Assembly: GCA_965231765.1 (NCBI GenBank)
Contig: OZ246887.1
Coordinates: 4,402,001-4,466,000 of the forward strand
From: JAAXHF01 sp963665955
GTDB lineage: Bacteria > Desulfobacterota > Binatia > Bin18
Reading direction: 5' to 3'
DNA: 64,000 nt
Shown: piece after piece, positions 43,296-52,090 of the stretch
How the letters are laid out: every line of letters starts with the position of its first letter
Position numbering within the stretch: position 1 is the first letter of the stretch
Translations under genes and position numbers: made by a program
The notes under the pieces: model-generated
What the model saw: only the letters and a program-made list of their open reading frames with translations
Database searches by the model: none
What the model was told of the DNA's origin: nothing

Positions 43296-43944
43296 CATGT
43301 TCAACGTGTTCAACTTTATAGAAGGCTTGAATGCCCTGCTACTGATCTTGATCCTTATTACTGCAAGCGCAGTCTTACTGCTGCGTAACCTTTTTGCGGC
43401 AACGATATTGCTGTCACTGTACAGTCTGTTGATGGCCTTGGTGTGGTTGAATCTTGAGGCGGTCGACGTGGCATTTACTGAAGCCGCGGTTGGGGCTGGC
43501 ATTTCGACCCTGCTGTTAATCGGGACGCTCCTCCTGGTTGGTTTTGAAGAACAGCCGCACCCGGCAGTCCACTGGCCAGCACTCCTCGTAGCTATCGTGA
43601 CGGCGGTTGCCCTCGGCTATGGAACGTTGGATATGCCAGCGCTTGGCGATCCTCAGGCTCCCGCCCATCTGTCGCTTGCACCAGAGTATATTGCCCAGAC
43701 CGTCCGCAAGCAGGCACCGACCAGTCATCGAGGGGCGGATGAAGCGGATGGACATGCGGATGCATCTGGAGATGTATCCAGGGATGCACCTCATAATTAT
43801 TTTCACGGCCATGTGCCGAACCTGGTCACGTCGGTCATTGTGAGTTACCGTGCCTACGATACCTTATTTGAGGTCGCAGTTATTTTTACCGCTGGGATGA
43901 GCTTAATCCTACTGCTACGCCAACCTGAGGAGCCGAACGAATGA
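43288..43944 (+). CDS. MrpA C-terminal-like subunit (DUF4040/MbhD-MbhE type)
   Basis: 218 residues. The N-terminal part (AVLLLRNLFAATILLSLYSL, VWLNLEAVDVAFTEAAVGAG) matches the DUF4040/MbhD helices. The C-terminal part (NLVTSVIVSYRAYDTLFEVA) matches MbhE-like helices. In full MrpA both are fused to a NuoL-like domain; here they stand alone. Between them is a His/Asp-rich soluble loop (HRGADEADGHADASGDVSRD, then HNYFHGH). It overlaps mrpG and mrpB on either side. It contributes the ion channel of the complex by analogy with Mrp and membrane-bound hydrogenase structures. Confidence 0.85.
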   Translation: MTDMFNVFNFIEGLNALLLILILITASAVLLLRNLFAATILLSLYSLLMALVWLNLEAVDVAFTEAAVGAGISTLLLIGTLLLVGFEEQPHPAVHWPALLVAIVTAVALGYGTLDMPALGDPQAPAHLSLAPEYIAQTVRKQAPTSHRGADEADGHADASGDVSRDAPHNYFHGHVPNLVTSVIVSYRAYDTLFEVAVIFTAGMSLILLLRQPEEPNE

Positions 43945-44390
43945 AGGACCAGATCATTCTGCGTATCATGACCACGGTTATGATGCCGTTCATACTAGTC
44001 TTTGGCTTCTACGTGATCACGCATGGCGAGCTTGGACCCGGCGGCGGGTTTCAGGGCGGTGTGGTGATTGCCGCTGCGTTTATTTTATACGGACTCGTAT
44101 ATGGGACAAAAGAATTACAGTGGATTTTCCCGCGGCGTGTTTCTGATACGCTGGCAAGCTGCGGCGCCCTGCTGTATGCGGGCGCTGGAGCGCTGAGTCT
44201 GCTGCTGGGTAGCCATTTTCTCGATTATACGCCGTTCAAAGCCTGGGACCCAGGTGGGGCGGAATCGTGGGGCATGACGCTGGTGGAATATGGAATCGGG
44301 ATAACTGTTGCGGCAGTCATGCTGACTATCTTTAATGAAATATCAGGCCTCACGCTGGGGCAGCCGAAACAGCCGAGAGGCGAAGTGTGA
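43941..44390 (+). CDS. mrpB: Mrp-type antiporter subunit B
   Basis: 149 residues with four membrane helices. The signature is YVITHGELGPGGGFQGGVVI, followed by AAAFILYGLVYG and a final helix (SWGMTLVEYGIGITVAAVML). It starts within the stop codon of the preceding gene (ATGA). A 91-base gap to mrpC follows, with no gene visible in it. Confidence 0.92.
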   Translation: MKDQIILRIMTTVMMPFILVFGFYVITHGELGPGGGFQGGVVIAAAFILYGLVYGTKELQWIFPRRVSDTLASCGALLYAGAGALSLLLGSHFLDYTPFKAWDPGGAESWGMTLVEYGIGITVAAVMLTIFNEISGLTLGQPKQPRGEV

Positions 44391-44481
44391 CACCCTCCGT
44401 CAATCAGCTTGAAGAAAGCCAAACTGTTCGTTTCTCTCCGCCTCAGCAGCAAACGTCTCACACAGCCTAATACCACCCGCT

Positions 44482-44847
44482 ATGAAATTTTTTGATTTGT
44501 ACAATTACGGCATCTTCATCGTGTTGATGATGATTGGTTTCTATACGGTCATTGCCAGACCCAATTTGGTCAAAAAAGTCATTGGCTTGTCGCTGTTTCA
44601 AACGGCTATTTTTCTGTTCTTTCTCTCTTTAGGAAAAATCGAGGGCGGGGCGCCGCCAGTCACCAATCCACCCGCAGCGCTGTACGCAAACCCTTTACCC
44701 CACGCTCTCATCCTGACTGCGATTGTAGTCAGCGTCAGCACGATGGCTGTTGCCCTGGCTATTATTATTAACATCAAACAGACTTACGGGACGGTTGAAG
44801 AGGATGAAATTGCAGGGCTGGAGGAGGGCAACGGACACGAATGCTGA
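44482..44847 (+). CDS. mrpC: Mrp-type antiporter subunit C (NuoK-like)
   Basis: 121 residues, three membrane helices. NYGIFIVLMMIGFYTVIARP, VIGLSLFQTAIFLFFLSLG and NPLPHALILTAIVVSVSTMA are hallmarks of MrpC/NuoK; the conserved Glu residues of NuoK are partly replaced, as usual in MrpC. The C-terminus overlaps mrpD by seven bases. Confidence 0.93.
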   Translation: MKFFDLYNYGIFIVLMMIGFYTVIARPNLVKKVIGLSLFQTAIFLFFLSLGKIEGGAPPVTNPPAALYANPLPHALILTAIVVSVSTMAVALAIIINIKQTYGTVEEDEIAGLEEGNGHEC

Positions 44848-46346
44848 CCCATCTGCCAGCTTTAATTGTGGTCGCCCCGCTTCTGGTTGGTCTCAGTATC
44901 CCGCTTGTTCACAATGCACGAGCGGCGTGGGGCATGGCCGCATTGACGGTGCTGGTCGTCTTTGGCATGGCCATCCAACTCCTGATACAGGTCAATGAGC
45001 TGGTTCAGGTCTCGCAGAATCCAGCCGCTTTTATCAGCTATGCCATGGGCAATTGGCAGATTCCGTGGGGCATTGAGTACCGGGTGGACTCGTTCAACGC
45101 TTTTGTGGTGCTGATTATCGCCATGATCGCGGCGGTTGTCACGGTGTATGCCCGGCTCAGCATTGAGCACGAAATCCCAAAAGATCGGATTCATTTTTTT
45201 TATAGCCTGTGGTTGCTCTTTATCACCGGGCTGCTCGGCGTGACTATGACGGGGGATGTCTTTAACGTCTACGTCTTGCTCGAAATTTCTGCCTTGACGA
45301 GCTACGTCCTGGTCGCCATGGGCAAATACCACGATCGCAGAGCCCTATCGGCGAGTATCAATTATCTCGTCTTGGGAACGATTGGGGCCAGCTTTTTTTT
45401 ACTCGGGGTCGGTTATCTGTATAGCGTCACTGGTACGCTCAACATGGCAGATATGGCTGACAAGCTGAACGGCTTACACGACAATCGAGCTGTGCTCACC
45501 GCTATCGCTTTTCTGGTGATTGGGCTTGGCATAAAAATGGCCTTGTTTCCCCTCCACGGCTGGCTCCCGAATGCCCACGGCTATGCGCCGCCGATTGTGT
45601 CTGCCCTGCTCTCAGCAGTAACGATTAAGGTTGGCGCCTATGTCTTGATCCGCTTTCTGTTTTCTATTCTTGGGCCACGCCTGAGTTTTGAAATCCTGCC
45701 CACAACCCCGCTGCTCTTACTGTTGGCGAGCATGGCTATTCTCGCCGGCTCCTATCTGGCGATCCAGCAGCCCAGTTTGAAACGGATACTGGCCTACTCC
45801 AGCGTTGCCCAGATGGGCTATATCACACTAGGTGTTGCCCTGGCTAATGAACAGGGCCTGACCGGAGCGCTGATTCATATTTTTAATCATGCCCTGACAA
45901 AGAGTGGTTTGTTTCTGGTGTCGGGAATCATTGTCTACCGCTTTGGGGCGACGGATCTTGTGCACTTACGCGGCCTAGGACACCATATGCCGTGGACGAT
46001 GGCAGCATTTATTGCTGGGGGGCTGGGGTTGATTGGCGCGCCGCTGACGGCTGGGTTTATCAGCAAATGGTATCTCGTAACTGGGGCGATGGATAAGGGC
46101 ATGACCTTTTTGCCGGTCATTATTTTACTGGGCTCTTTGTTGGCCGTCATCTATATCTGGCGGATTGTCGAAATTGCGTATTTTCAGGAACCCGAGCCGT
46201 CTGCACAAGTGGTACAAGAAGGTCCCTGGTCGCTGGTGCTGCCAGCCTGGTTGCTGATCGGGGCCAGCCTGTATTTTGGCATTGATGCCTCCGTTTCTTC
46301 CTGGCTGGCCAAGAATGCGGTGCTGGTATTGTTAGGGGCGGGGTAG
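44841..46346 (+). CDS. mrpD: Mrp-type antiporter subunit D
   Basis: 501 residues with about 14 membrane helices of the NuoL/M/N antiporter family. The key helix-5 Glu is in VFNVYVLLEISALTSYVLVA and the helix-7 Lys in LGIKMALFPLHGWLPNAH. A later Lys is in HALTKSGLFLVSGI. It translocates H+ or drives cation exchange within the complex. It is followed by a 149-base gap holding an intergenic repeat, then a second member of the same family. Confidence 0.94.
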   Translation: MLTHLPALIVVAPLLVGLSIPLVHNARAAWGMAALTVLVVFGMAIQLLIQVNELVQVSQNPAAFISYAMGNWQIPWGIEYRVDSFNAFVVLIIAMIAAVVTVYARLSIEHEIPKDRIHFFYSLWLLFITGLLGVTMTGDVFNVYVLLEISALTSYVLVAMGKYHDRRALSASINYLVLGTIGASFFLLGVGYLYSVTGTLNMADMADKLNGLHDNRAVLTAIAFLVIGLGIKMALFPLHGWLPNAHGYAPPIVSALLSAVTIKVGAYVLIRFLFSILGPRLSFEILPTTPLLLLLASMAILAGSYLAIQQPSLKRILAYSSVAQMGYITLGVALANEQGLTGALIHIFNHALTKSGLFLVSGIIVYRFGATDLVHLRGLGHHMPWTMAAFIAGGLGLIGAPLTAGFISKWYLVTGAMDKGMTFLPVIILLGSLLAVIYIWRIVEIAYFQEPEPSAQVVQEGPWSLVLPAWLLIGASLYFGIDASVSSWLAKNAVLVLLGAG

Positions 46347-46495
46347 GGGGCATCTATGGCGTATAATAAGAATATCTGGGTCAGGCTTTCTTCTTGCCTC
46401 AGTTCCTCTTTTCTCCCTCTCGCTCAGGAGGATGCCTGTCCTGAGCAAAGTCGCAGGGGCTGGGGTGAGGGTGTTCTTCGGCTGGACACACACTA
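46347..46495 (+). repeat. intergenic repeat between two MrpD-like genes
   Basis: Around 46414-46476 the sequence runs CCCTCTCGCTCAGGAGGATG, CCTGTCCTGAGCAAAGTCGC and AGGGGCTGGGGTGAGGG. The core, with CTCAGGA facing TCCTGAG, forms an inverted repeat. It resembles the CCTGTCCTGAGCGAAGTCG-type intergenic repeat I know from many environmental bacterial genomes. It interrupts an otherwise tightly packed operon. Confidence 0.55.
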
Positions 46496-47992
46496 ATGCT
46501 TGTATTCCCTATCCTCATCCCCCTGCTCGGTGCCGGCCTCATCGCCTCACTCGGCCGCTGGCCCAACGTCCGTGAAACCGCCTCCGTGCTCACAGCACTG
46601 AGCCTATTCGGCCTTGTGTGTAGCTTCGTCCCTCACGTCCAAGCTGGACAATCTCTTTCTACTCATATCCTCGAAATCATGCCTGGGCTAACAGTCACAT
46701 TCGCCCTTGAACCTATAGGCGTATTGTTTGCCCTGATTGCCTCGGGCTTGTGGGTTCTCACCGCTGTCTACGCTGCGGGCTACCTGCGGGCGCACCATGA
46801 GATGCATCAGACCCGCTTCTTCACCTGCTTTGCCCTCGCCATTACTGCCGCTATGGGCATCGCCTTTGCGGGGAATTGCCTGACCTTGTTCATCTTTTAT
46901 GAAATGATGACTCTGGTAACCTATCCATTGGTGACACACCGGGGGACGGAAGCAGCGGTCCGGGCCGGACGTATCTACATTAGCTACTTATTCGGCACTT
47001 CTATTGTCCTGTTCTTTTTTGCCATTACCTGGACGTGGTTTTTAGCCGGGACGCTTGATTTTACGCCGGGCGGTATTCTGCGAGGCAAAACAAACAATCT
47101 CACTCTCGGCATTTTACTCGGCCTGTACGTTTTTGGCATCGGCAAAGCTGCACTGATGCCTTTCCATCGCTGGCTGCCTAACGCCATGGTTGCCCCAGCC
47201 CCAGTGAGTGCCTTGCTACACGCCGTTGCGGTGGTCAAAGCCGGTGTGTTTTCCGTCCTCAAGATTGTTGTCTACATATTCGGTCTCGATTTTCTGAACG
47301 GCACAGGCAGCAATGAATGGCTGTTGTACGTTGCCAGTGGGACGATTCTGATTGCTTCGCTGATTGCCTCGACGAAAGATAATCTCAAAGCGCGTTTGGC
47401 CTACTCAACGATTAGTCAGCTCGCCTACATTGTCCTGGGGGCCGCCCTTGCCAATACCTGGGGCATGATTGGTGGTGGCATGCATATCCTGATGCACGCC
47501 TTTGGTAAGATTACCCTCTTTTTCTGCGCTGGGGCGATCGATGTGGCGACTCATAAAACGCAGGTTAGCCAGATGGACAACGTTGGCAAAAGCATGCCGT
47601 TTACGATGTTCGCGTTTTTGGTCGGTTCACTGTGCATCATTGGTCTGCCGCCATTGGGGGGGGCGTGGAGTAAATGGTATCTGCTGCTCGGAGCAGTTGA
47701 GAGCAATCATCCCTTCCTGGTAGCAGTCTTAGTCCTGAGCTCTCTGCTGAGCATTGGCTATCTGTTGCCTATCCCAATCCGGGCGTTTTTTGCTGCCCAC
47801 TCTGCGCCAGACGAGCCAACCCCGATCACAGAAGCGCCTTTAGCCTGTGTCATCCCGCTGTGTATTACCGCGACTGGCTGTGTGGTGTTATTCTTTTTTG
47901 CAGACGAGGTGTATCGGTTTCTGATAACAGTCACTCAGTCTCCGGTCGCTCAGTCGCTCAGTCCAGTTGGTGCGCAGGCGGTCGATCGGTAG
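46496..47992 (+). CDS. second MrpD/NuoM-like antiporter subunit
   Basis: 498 residues with about 14 membrane helices. The helix-5 Glu is in LTLFIFYEMMTLVTYPLVTH, the helix-7 Lys in GIGKAALMPFHRWLPNAM, and a further Lys is in MHAFGKITLFFCAG. It belongs to the same antiporter family as MrpD but is only distantly similar to it. No ribosome-binding site is obvious before ATG 46496, which lies right after the repeat. Probably an additional proton/cation channel of the complex. Confidence 0.9.
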   Translation: MLVFPILIPLLGAGLIASLGRWPNVRETASVLTALSLFGLVCSFVPHVQAGQSLSTHILEIMPGLTVTFALEPIGVLFALIASGLWVLTAVYAAGYLRAHHEMHQTRFFTCFALAITAAMGIAFAGNCLTLFIFYEMMTLVTYPLVTHRGTEAAVRAGRIYISYLFGTSIVLFFFAITWTWFLAGTLDFTPGGILRGKTNNLTLGILLGLYVFGIGKAALMPFHRWLPNAMVAPAPVSALLHAVAVVKAGVFSVLKIVVYIFGLDFLNGTGSNEWLLYVASGTILIASLIASTKDNLKARLAYSTISQLAYIVLGAALANTWGMIGGGMHILMHAFGKITLFFCAGAIDVATHKTQVSQMDNVGKSMPFTMFAFLVGSLCIIGLPPLGGAWSKWYLLLGAVESNHPFLVAVLVLSSLLSIGYLLPIPIRAFFAAHSAPDEPTPITEAPLACVIPLCITATGCVVLFFFADEVYRFLITVTQSPVAQSLSPVGAQAVDR

Positions 47993-48021
47993 GCAGCCAT
48001 CGCTGGCGAAGGAAACACGGT

Positions 48022-48279
48022 ATGGAAAACGAAAAAGAGTATCGGCAAGAGTACTGGTTAGACCAACCGCGGAGTGCCAGCATAATTTTCTGGGGACTGT
48101 GCATTGTATGTGCCCTGTGCCTTGCACCTGACCTATTTATTCACAAACACGGCTATTTTTCCTGGGAAGATTGGACAGGTTTCTATGGAGTGTATGGCTT
48201 TGTGTCGTGCGTTGGACTGGTGCTTGTGGCCAAGCAATTGAGAAAGATTTTACAGCGCCCGGAAACGTATTATGAATAG
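48022..48279 (+). CDS. small two-helix membrane protein of the Mrp cluster
   Basis: 85 residues from ATG 48022, with AAGGA upstream. A charged N-terminus (MENEKEYRQEYWLDQPRSA) precedes two membrane helices (IIFWGLCIVCALCLAPDLFI and GVYGFVSCVGLVLVAKQL), then a basic tail. It sits between two antiporter-subunit genes and overlaps the next by eight bases, so it is almost certainly made with the complex. I do not recognise a named family; it is probably an accessory or assembly subunit. Confidence 0.75.
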   Translation: MENEKEYRQEYWLDQPRSASIIFWGLCIVCALCLAPDLFIHKHGYFSWEDWTGFYGVYGFVSCVGLVLVAKQLRKILQRPETYYE

Positions 48280-49990
48280 TCTGCCGCCTGGATGTATCAT
48301 CCTGATTGGTGCCTTGTTTGTCCCGTTTTTGCGGGGCTGGGGGCGCAGCATGTATATGCTCGCTTTACCTCTGGTGAGTTTTCTGCATCTGTACGCACTG
48401 CCACACGGGGAGTATGGCCAGCTTGTCTTTTTTGACTACACCCTGACACTTATCCGGATTGATGCACTCAGCTTTGTATTTGGTACGATTTTCCATATTG
48501 CTGCGTTTCTCGGAGGGATCTATGCCTTGCATGTGAAAGATCCGGTCCAGCATGTGGCAGGGCTGTTGTATGTCGGGAGCGCAATAGGAGCGGTATTCGC
48601 CGGAGACTTGATCAGCCTGTTTGTGTATTGGGAACTGACCGCAGTCTCATCTGTCTTTCTCATCTGGGCGCGCCGGACGGAGCGGTCCTACCGGGCAGGC
48701 ATGCGCTACTTGTTGGTGCAAGTCTCGTCTGGGCTGTTGCTCTTAGCCGGTGCTATTTTTCATATTCAGCAGACAGGCGATCCGACTTTTGGATATTTGG
48801 GACTCGGCAGTATCGGTACGAATCTCATTTTTGTGGCCTTTGGTATCAAATGCGCATTCCCTTTGCTCCATAACTGGCTGCAGGATGCCTACCCCGAAGC
48901 CACAGAGACGGGCACGGTGTTTCTGAGCGGCTTTACCACCAAGCTTGCGGTCTACACCTTAGCTCGCGGCTTTCCCGGCACCGAGGTACTGATCTGGATT
49001 GGGGCGGTGATGGCCGCCTTCCCCATTTTTTATGCGGTGATTGAAAACGATCTGCGCCGGGTATTGGCCTACAGCTTAAACAATCAGCTTGGCTATATGG
49101 TGGTTGGCATCGGCATTGGCACGCCGTTGGCACTAAACGGCGCTGTCGCTCATGCCTTTACTCACATCCTGTATAAAAGTCTGCTGTTCATGTCGATGGG
49201 CGCGGTCCTGTTCCGCACGAGAACGGTCAATGGCTCTGATCTCGGCGGTCTATATAAATCGATGCCGTATACCACGCTCTTTTGCATTATTGGTGCAGCA
49301 TCGATTTCAGGCTTTCCCTTATTTAACGGCTTTATCAGTAAGTCGATGATTCTCAGCGCAGCAGGTGAGGGCGGCTATGTCTTGACCTGGTCCGTGTTGC
49401 TGTTTGCGTCAGCCGGAGTGTTTCACCACTCGGGCATTAAGATTCCCTTTTTTGCATTTTTTGCTCACGATTCCGGGATTCGGTGCAAAGAAGCACCTTG
49501 GAATATGCTGCTGGCCATGGGGCTGGCCTCGGTCTTGTGTATCGGTATCGGCATGTTTCCGCAGCCGCTGTACAATATGCTGCCATATGCAGTTGAATAT
49601 GTGCCGTATACCACTGACCATGTCCTGGCTCAGATGCAACTTTTGCTCTTCTCGGCCCTGGCTTTTGCCGTCTTACAGCGCACCGGGCTGTATCCACCAG
49701 AGTTACGATCCACCAATGTGGATACCGATTGGTTGTACCGGCGTTTCCCGCAGCTGGTCTGGGCAAACTGTGGGCTTCCTGTTGCTACCGCACTGCAGGC
49801 GTTTAAAGAAGCCATGAGTGAACGAGTGACTGAATGGCAAATGCCATTGCCCAAACGCTGGGCGGTTAGCCATATGGTGCTGCTGGCCGTCTTTCTGCTG
49901 TTCGTTTTTCTGGTAATTGATTTCTGGTATCAAGCGCTGCCATATCAACACGGCATTGCTGCTCAGCCTGATATAAGTCTGAGCGAGTAA
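48272..49990 (+). CDS. third NuoL/MrpA-N-like antiporter subunit
   Basis: 572 residues, about 16 membrane helices. The helix-5 Glu is in SLFVYWELTAVSSVFLIWAR, the Lys in FGIKCAFPLLHNWLQDAY, and a later Lys in HILYKSLLFMSMGAVLF. Its length and C-terminal extension suggest it replaces the N-terminal NuoL-like part of MrpA, whose C-terminal part is encoded separately at 43288-43944. It overlaps the preceding small gene by eight bases and ends the cluster. Confidence 0.9.
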   Translation: MNSLPPGCIILIGALFVPFLRGWGRSMYMLALPLVSFLHLYALPHGEYGQLVFFDYTLTLIRIDALSFVFGTIFHIAAFLGGIYALHVKDPVQHVAGLLYVGSAIGAVFAGDLISLFVYWELTAVSSVFLIWARRTERSYRAGMRYLLVQVSSGLLLLAGAIFHIQQTGDPTFGYLGLGSIGTNLIFVAFGIKCAFPLLHNWLQDAYPEATETGTVFLSGFTTKLAVYTLARGFPGTEVLIWIGAVMAAFPIFYAVIENDLRRVLAYSLNNQLGYMVVGIGIGTPLALNGAVAHAFTHILYKSLLFMSMGAVLFRTRTVNGSDLGGLYKSMPYTTLFCIIGAASISGFPLFNGFISKSMILSAAGEGGYVLTWSVLLFASAGVFHHSGIKIPFFAFFAHDSGIRCKEAPWNMLLAMGLASVLCIGIGMFPQPLYNMLPYAVEYVPYTTDHVLAQMQLLLFSALAFAVLQRTGLYPPELRSTNVDTDWLYRRFPQLVWANCGLPVATALQAFKEAMSERVTEWQMPLPKRWAVSHMVLLAVFLLFVFLVIDFWYQALPYQHGIAAQPDISLSE

Positions 49991-50030
49991 GAAGCAGGCT
50001 CTCTTTCGATGAAACGCGAGGAGGACTAGG

Positions 50031-50519
50031 ATGTTGTACGTATACACTTTTCAGTGGAGAATGGTCCGGATGCTGCTGCTGAGCATACTTGCCGCAGTTC
50101 AGCTCATGCCGCTAGACGCCGCTGTGGCAGAGCCACAGCGCTTCGTTCATCCGGACCAGGCCACAAGCTATGTTGATCCGGTCACCAAGACTGAGATCAA
50201 AGTCCTCATTGACGAGCACCTGGGCGGAACTAGCGACATCACGCTCGCGTACCTCACTGTCCCACCTGGCACCGATATTCCTGATCACGTTCACCAGTCA
50301 ACCGAGATTTTTTATATCTTATCCGGAGAACTGGAACAGACTAGCGAGGGCAAGGTCAAAACACTGAGTGCCGGCATGGCGTGTCTTGTCCCTGCCAACA
50401 CCCCGACACATCATACGGTGAAGGGTACTGATCCTGTGCATGCTTTAGTCATCTGGGCGCCGGGGGGCGAAGAGAAGCGGGCCACGGAGAGCTGGCAGGC
50501 CAATGCCCCACCTAAATAG
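50031..50519 (+). CDS. exported cupin-domain protein
   Basis: 162 residues. A signal peptide (MVRMLLLSILAAVQLMPLDA, likely cut after AAVA) is followed by a single cupin barrel: PGTDIPDHVHQSTEIFYILS carries the His-x-His and Glu metal ligands, and ANTPTHHTVKG the last His. A strong GAGGAGG lies before ATG 50031. Exported cupins of this kind bind a metal and may act on small organic molecules; no substrate can be named. It follows the Mrp cluster by 40 bases but is unlikely to be part of it. Confidence 0.82.
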   Translation: MLYVYTFQWRMVRMLLLSILAAVQLMPLDAAVAEPQRFVHPDQATSYVDPVTKTEIKVLIDEHLGGTSDITLAYLTVPPGTDIPDHVHQSTEIFYILSGELEQTSEGKVKTLSAGMACLVPANTPTHHTVKGTDPVHALVIWAPGGEEKRATESWQANAPPK

Positions 50520-50784
50520 GCGGGCAATAACGAGTAGTTCAGATATCTACCATGAGTGATAAAATCCTCCTTGTAGTGAGCCCGTACCTCGTACCTGGAG
50601 GCGAGGACGCTGTTGGATGAATTGGGGTGAAGAACTCTTCAGTATTCCTACTCAATGGCTTCACTTCTTAGTCGCTCGTTGTTCAATAATGGCCTCACTG
50701 AGCGGCTGTCCTCGGATCTGGATTGGCCCCCTACGGGGCTGCGATTCAAACGACTCTATCCACAAATCAAAGAGTCATGAGGGA
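50520..50784. other. 265-base intergenic region between converging genes
   Basis: No gene is supported. Two small stems are seen: GCCCC ... GGGGC at 50726-50739 and a GACTCT ... AGAGTC stem near 50750-50775. Either could help terminate the converging cupin and LLM transcripts. Confidence 0.3.
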
Positions 50785-51951
50785 CTAGCCCGTAAACTCT
50801 GGTATCAGCTTGGCCAACTGTTCGACCTGGTCTTTCACTTCATCAAGCGGCAGGAGACCCTGGTCGCAGAACACCAGAAAATATTCAGGGTTCAACTTTT
50901 CCTGTACTTCAGCAAGTTGGCGACGCACGTCATCAGGGGTACCAACAAAGGCGATCCCAGCTTCAATAATAGGCTCAATCGTGGTCGGGATATTGGGATA
51001 GAAATGTGAGTGGTACAGCCCCAGCAAATACATAATACCCTGCCGCGCGACTTCACGGGCGGCCTCTTGAGTTTTGCCTATAGCAACGACGCGAGCCAAG
51101 CCAACGCTCTGTCCCAACTCTAACGAACGCCCGGCTTTGAGTGCTTCTTGCCGGTAAAACTCTGCTCCTTTGATTGCCACATCAGGAAACGGCAAGAAAA
51201 TCATGGGAACAATGCCTTCGCGGGCGTTCCAGGCGATAGTCTCTTCCGTCAAAGTCATGGCTTGCAGTAACAACGGGTGTGGTTTTTGAAACGGCTTGGG
51301 GACAGGCGATATTTTGCGTAAGACGCCCTGCTCGTCGATTTCACCTGGCGCACCGTAGCGCCGTGCAGCTTCCGCCGCCGGCCATTTGATGCCCTCAACT
51401 GGGCTGGGCGCTTGGTAGTATTTACCATTAAAGGAAAATGGCTCGTCTTGCCAACACAGTTTCATGACCCTGAACAGTTCTTGGGAGACTTCACGATTGT
51501 GGAGTTCGGCCTCGTTGCCCAACACTGAGGGCTGGACGGCGTAGCGCTGGCCGAGGGTATTCACCCAATGGGGGAAAACTCCTCGGGCAAATCCGGCGAC
51601 TGATCGGCCCTTGGTGATTTGATCTGCCCAGGCAATATCTTCGGCCAAACGGATCGGGTCCCAGGTGGGCAGGACATAACCCAGTGGACCAATCTTGATG
51701 CGCTTGGTCTGCGCAGCCAGGTTGATCAGGTGCGGAGTTGGGTTAGCGCCGGCAATAAACCCATCGGAAAAGAAGTGATGTTCCGAATACGTTAGAATAT
51801 CGAAGCCGCTTTCTTCAGCCAGCTGAGCCAGCTCAACCATTTCGTCCAGCATAAGCTGGACTTTATCTGTCCGATGCGCAATCGGACGGAGTTCTTCACG
51901 TTCCGCTGGTGAGGCCGGGATGACTGGACCAAGATGGAGGACAAATTTCAT
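50785..51951 (-). CDS. LLM-class flavin-dependent oxidoreductase
   Basis: 388 residues of the bacterial-luciferase-like family. Segments: MKFVLHLGPVIPASPAEREE, AEESGFDILTYSEHHFFSDG, TKRIKIGPLGYVLPTWDPIR and GRSVAGFARGVFPHWVNTLG. The C-terminal part includes GIAFVGTPDDVRRQLAEVQ. AAGGAG lies eight bases before ATG 51951, which fixes the start; upstream in-frame codons have no family similarity. It diverges from a cupin gene. Substrate unknown. Confidence 0.86.
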   Translation of the reverse strand: MKFVLHLGPVIPASPAEREELRPIAHRTDKVQLMLDEMVELAQLAEESGFDILTYSEHHFFSDGFIAGANPTPHLINLAAQTKRIKIGPLGYVLPTWDPIRLAEDIAWADQITKGRSVAGFARGVFPHWVNTLGQRYAVQPSVLGNEAELHNREVSQELFRVMKLCWQDEPFSFNGKYYQAPSPVEGIKWPAAEAARRYGAPGEIDEQGVLRKISPVPKPFQKPHPLLLQAMTLTEETIAWNAREGIVPMIFLPFPDVAIKGAEFYRQEALKAGRSLELGQSVGLARVVAIGKTQEAAREVARQGIMYLLGLYHSHFYPNIPTTIEPIIEAGIAFVGTPDDVRRQLAEVQEKLNPEYFLVFCDQGLLPLDEVKDQVEQLAKLIPEFTG

Positions 51952-52090
51952 GAGCTGTCTCCTTAGGCCGCTCACTCTAGCGTACGATACCCTGGACAAA
52001 CAAGCAGAAATCAGGAGCCATTCAAAAGACGCCCCAAAAGCGCTAGACAATGCATACCCACAGAATTCTCTGTTGAGCAGGAGGGACAGC

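Noticed and set aside
50617..51009. 130-aa plus-strand frame antisense to the end of the LLM gene
   Set aside because: Most of it is opposite a real gene; the remainder shows no motif.
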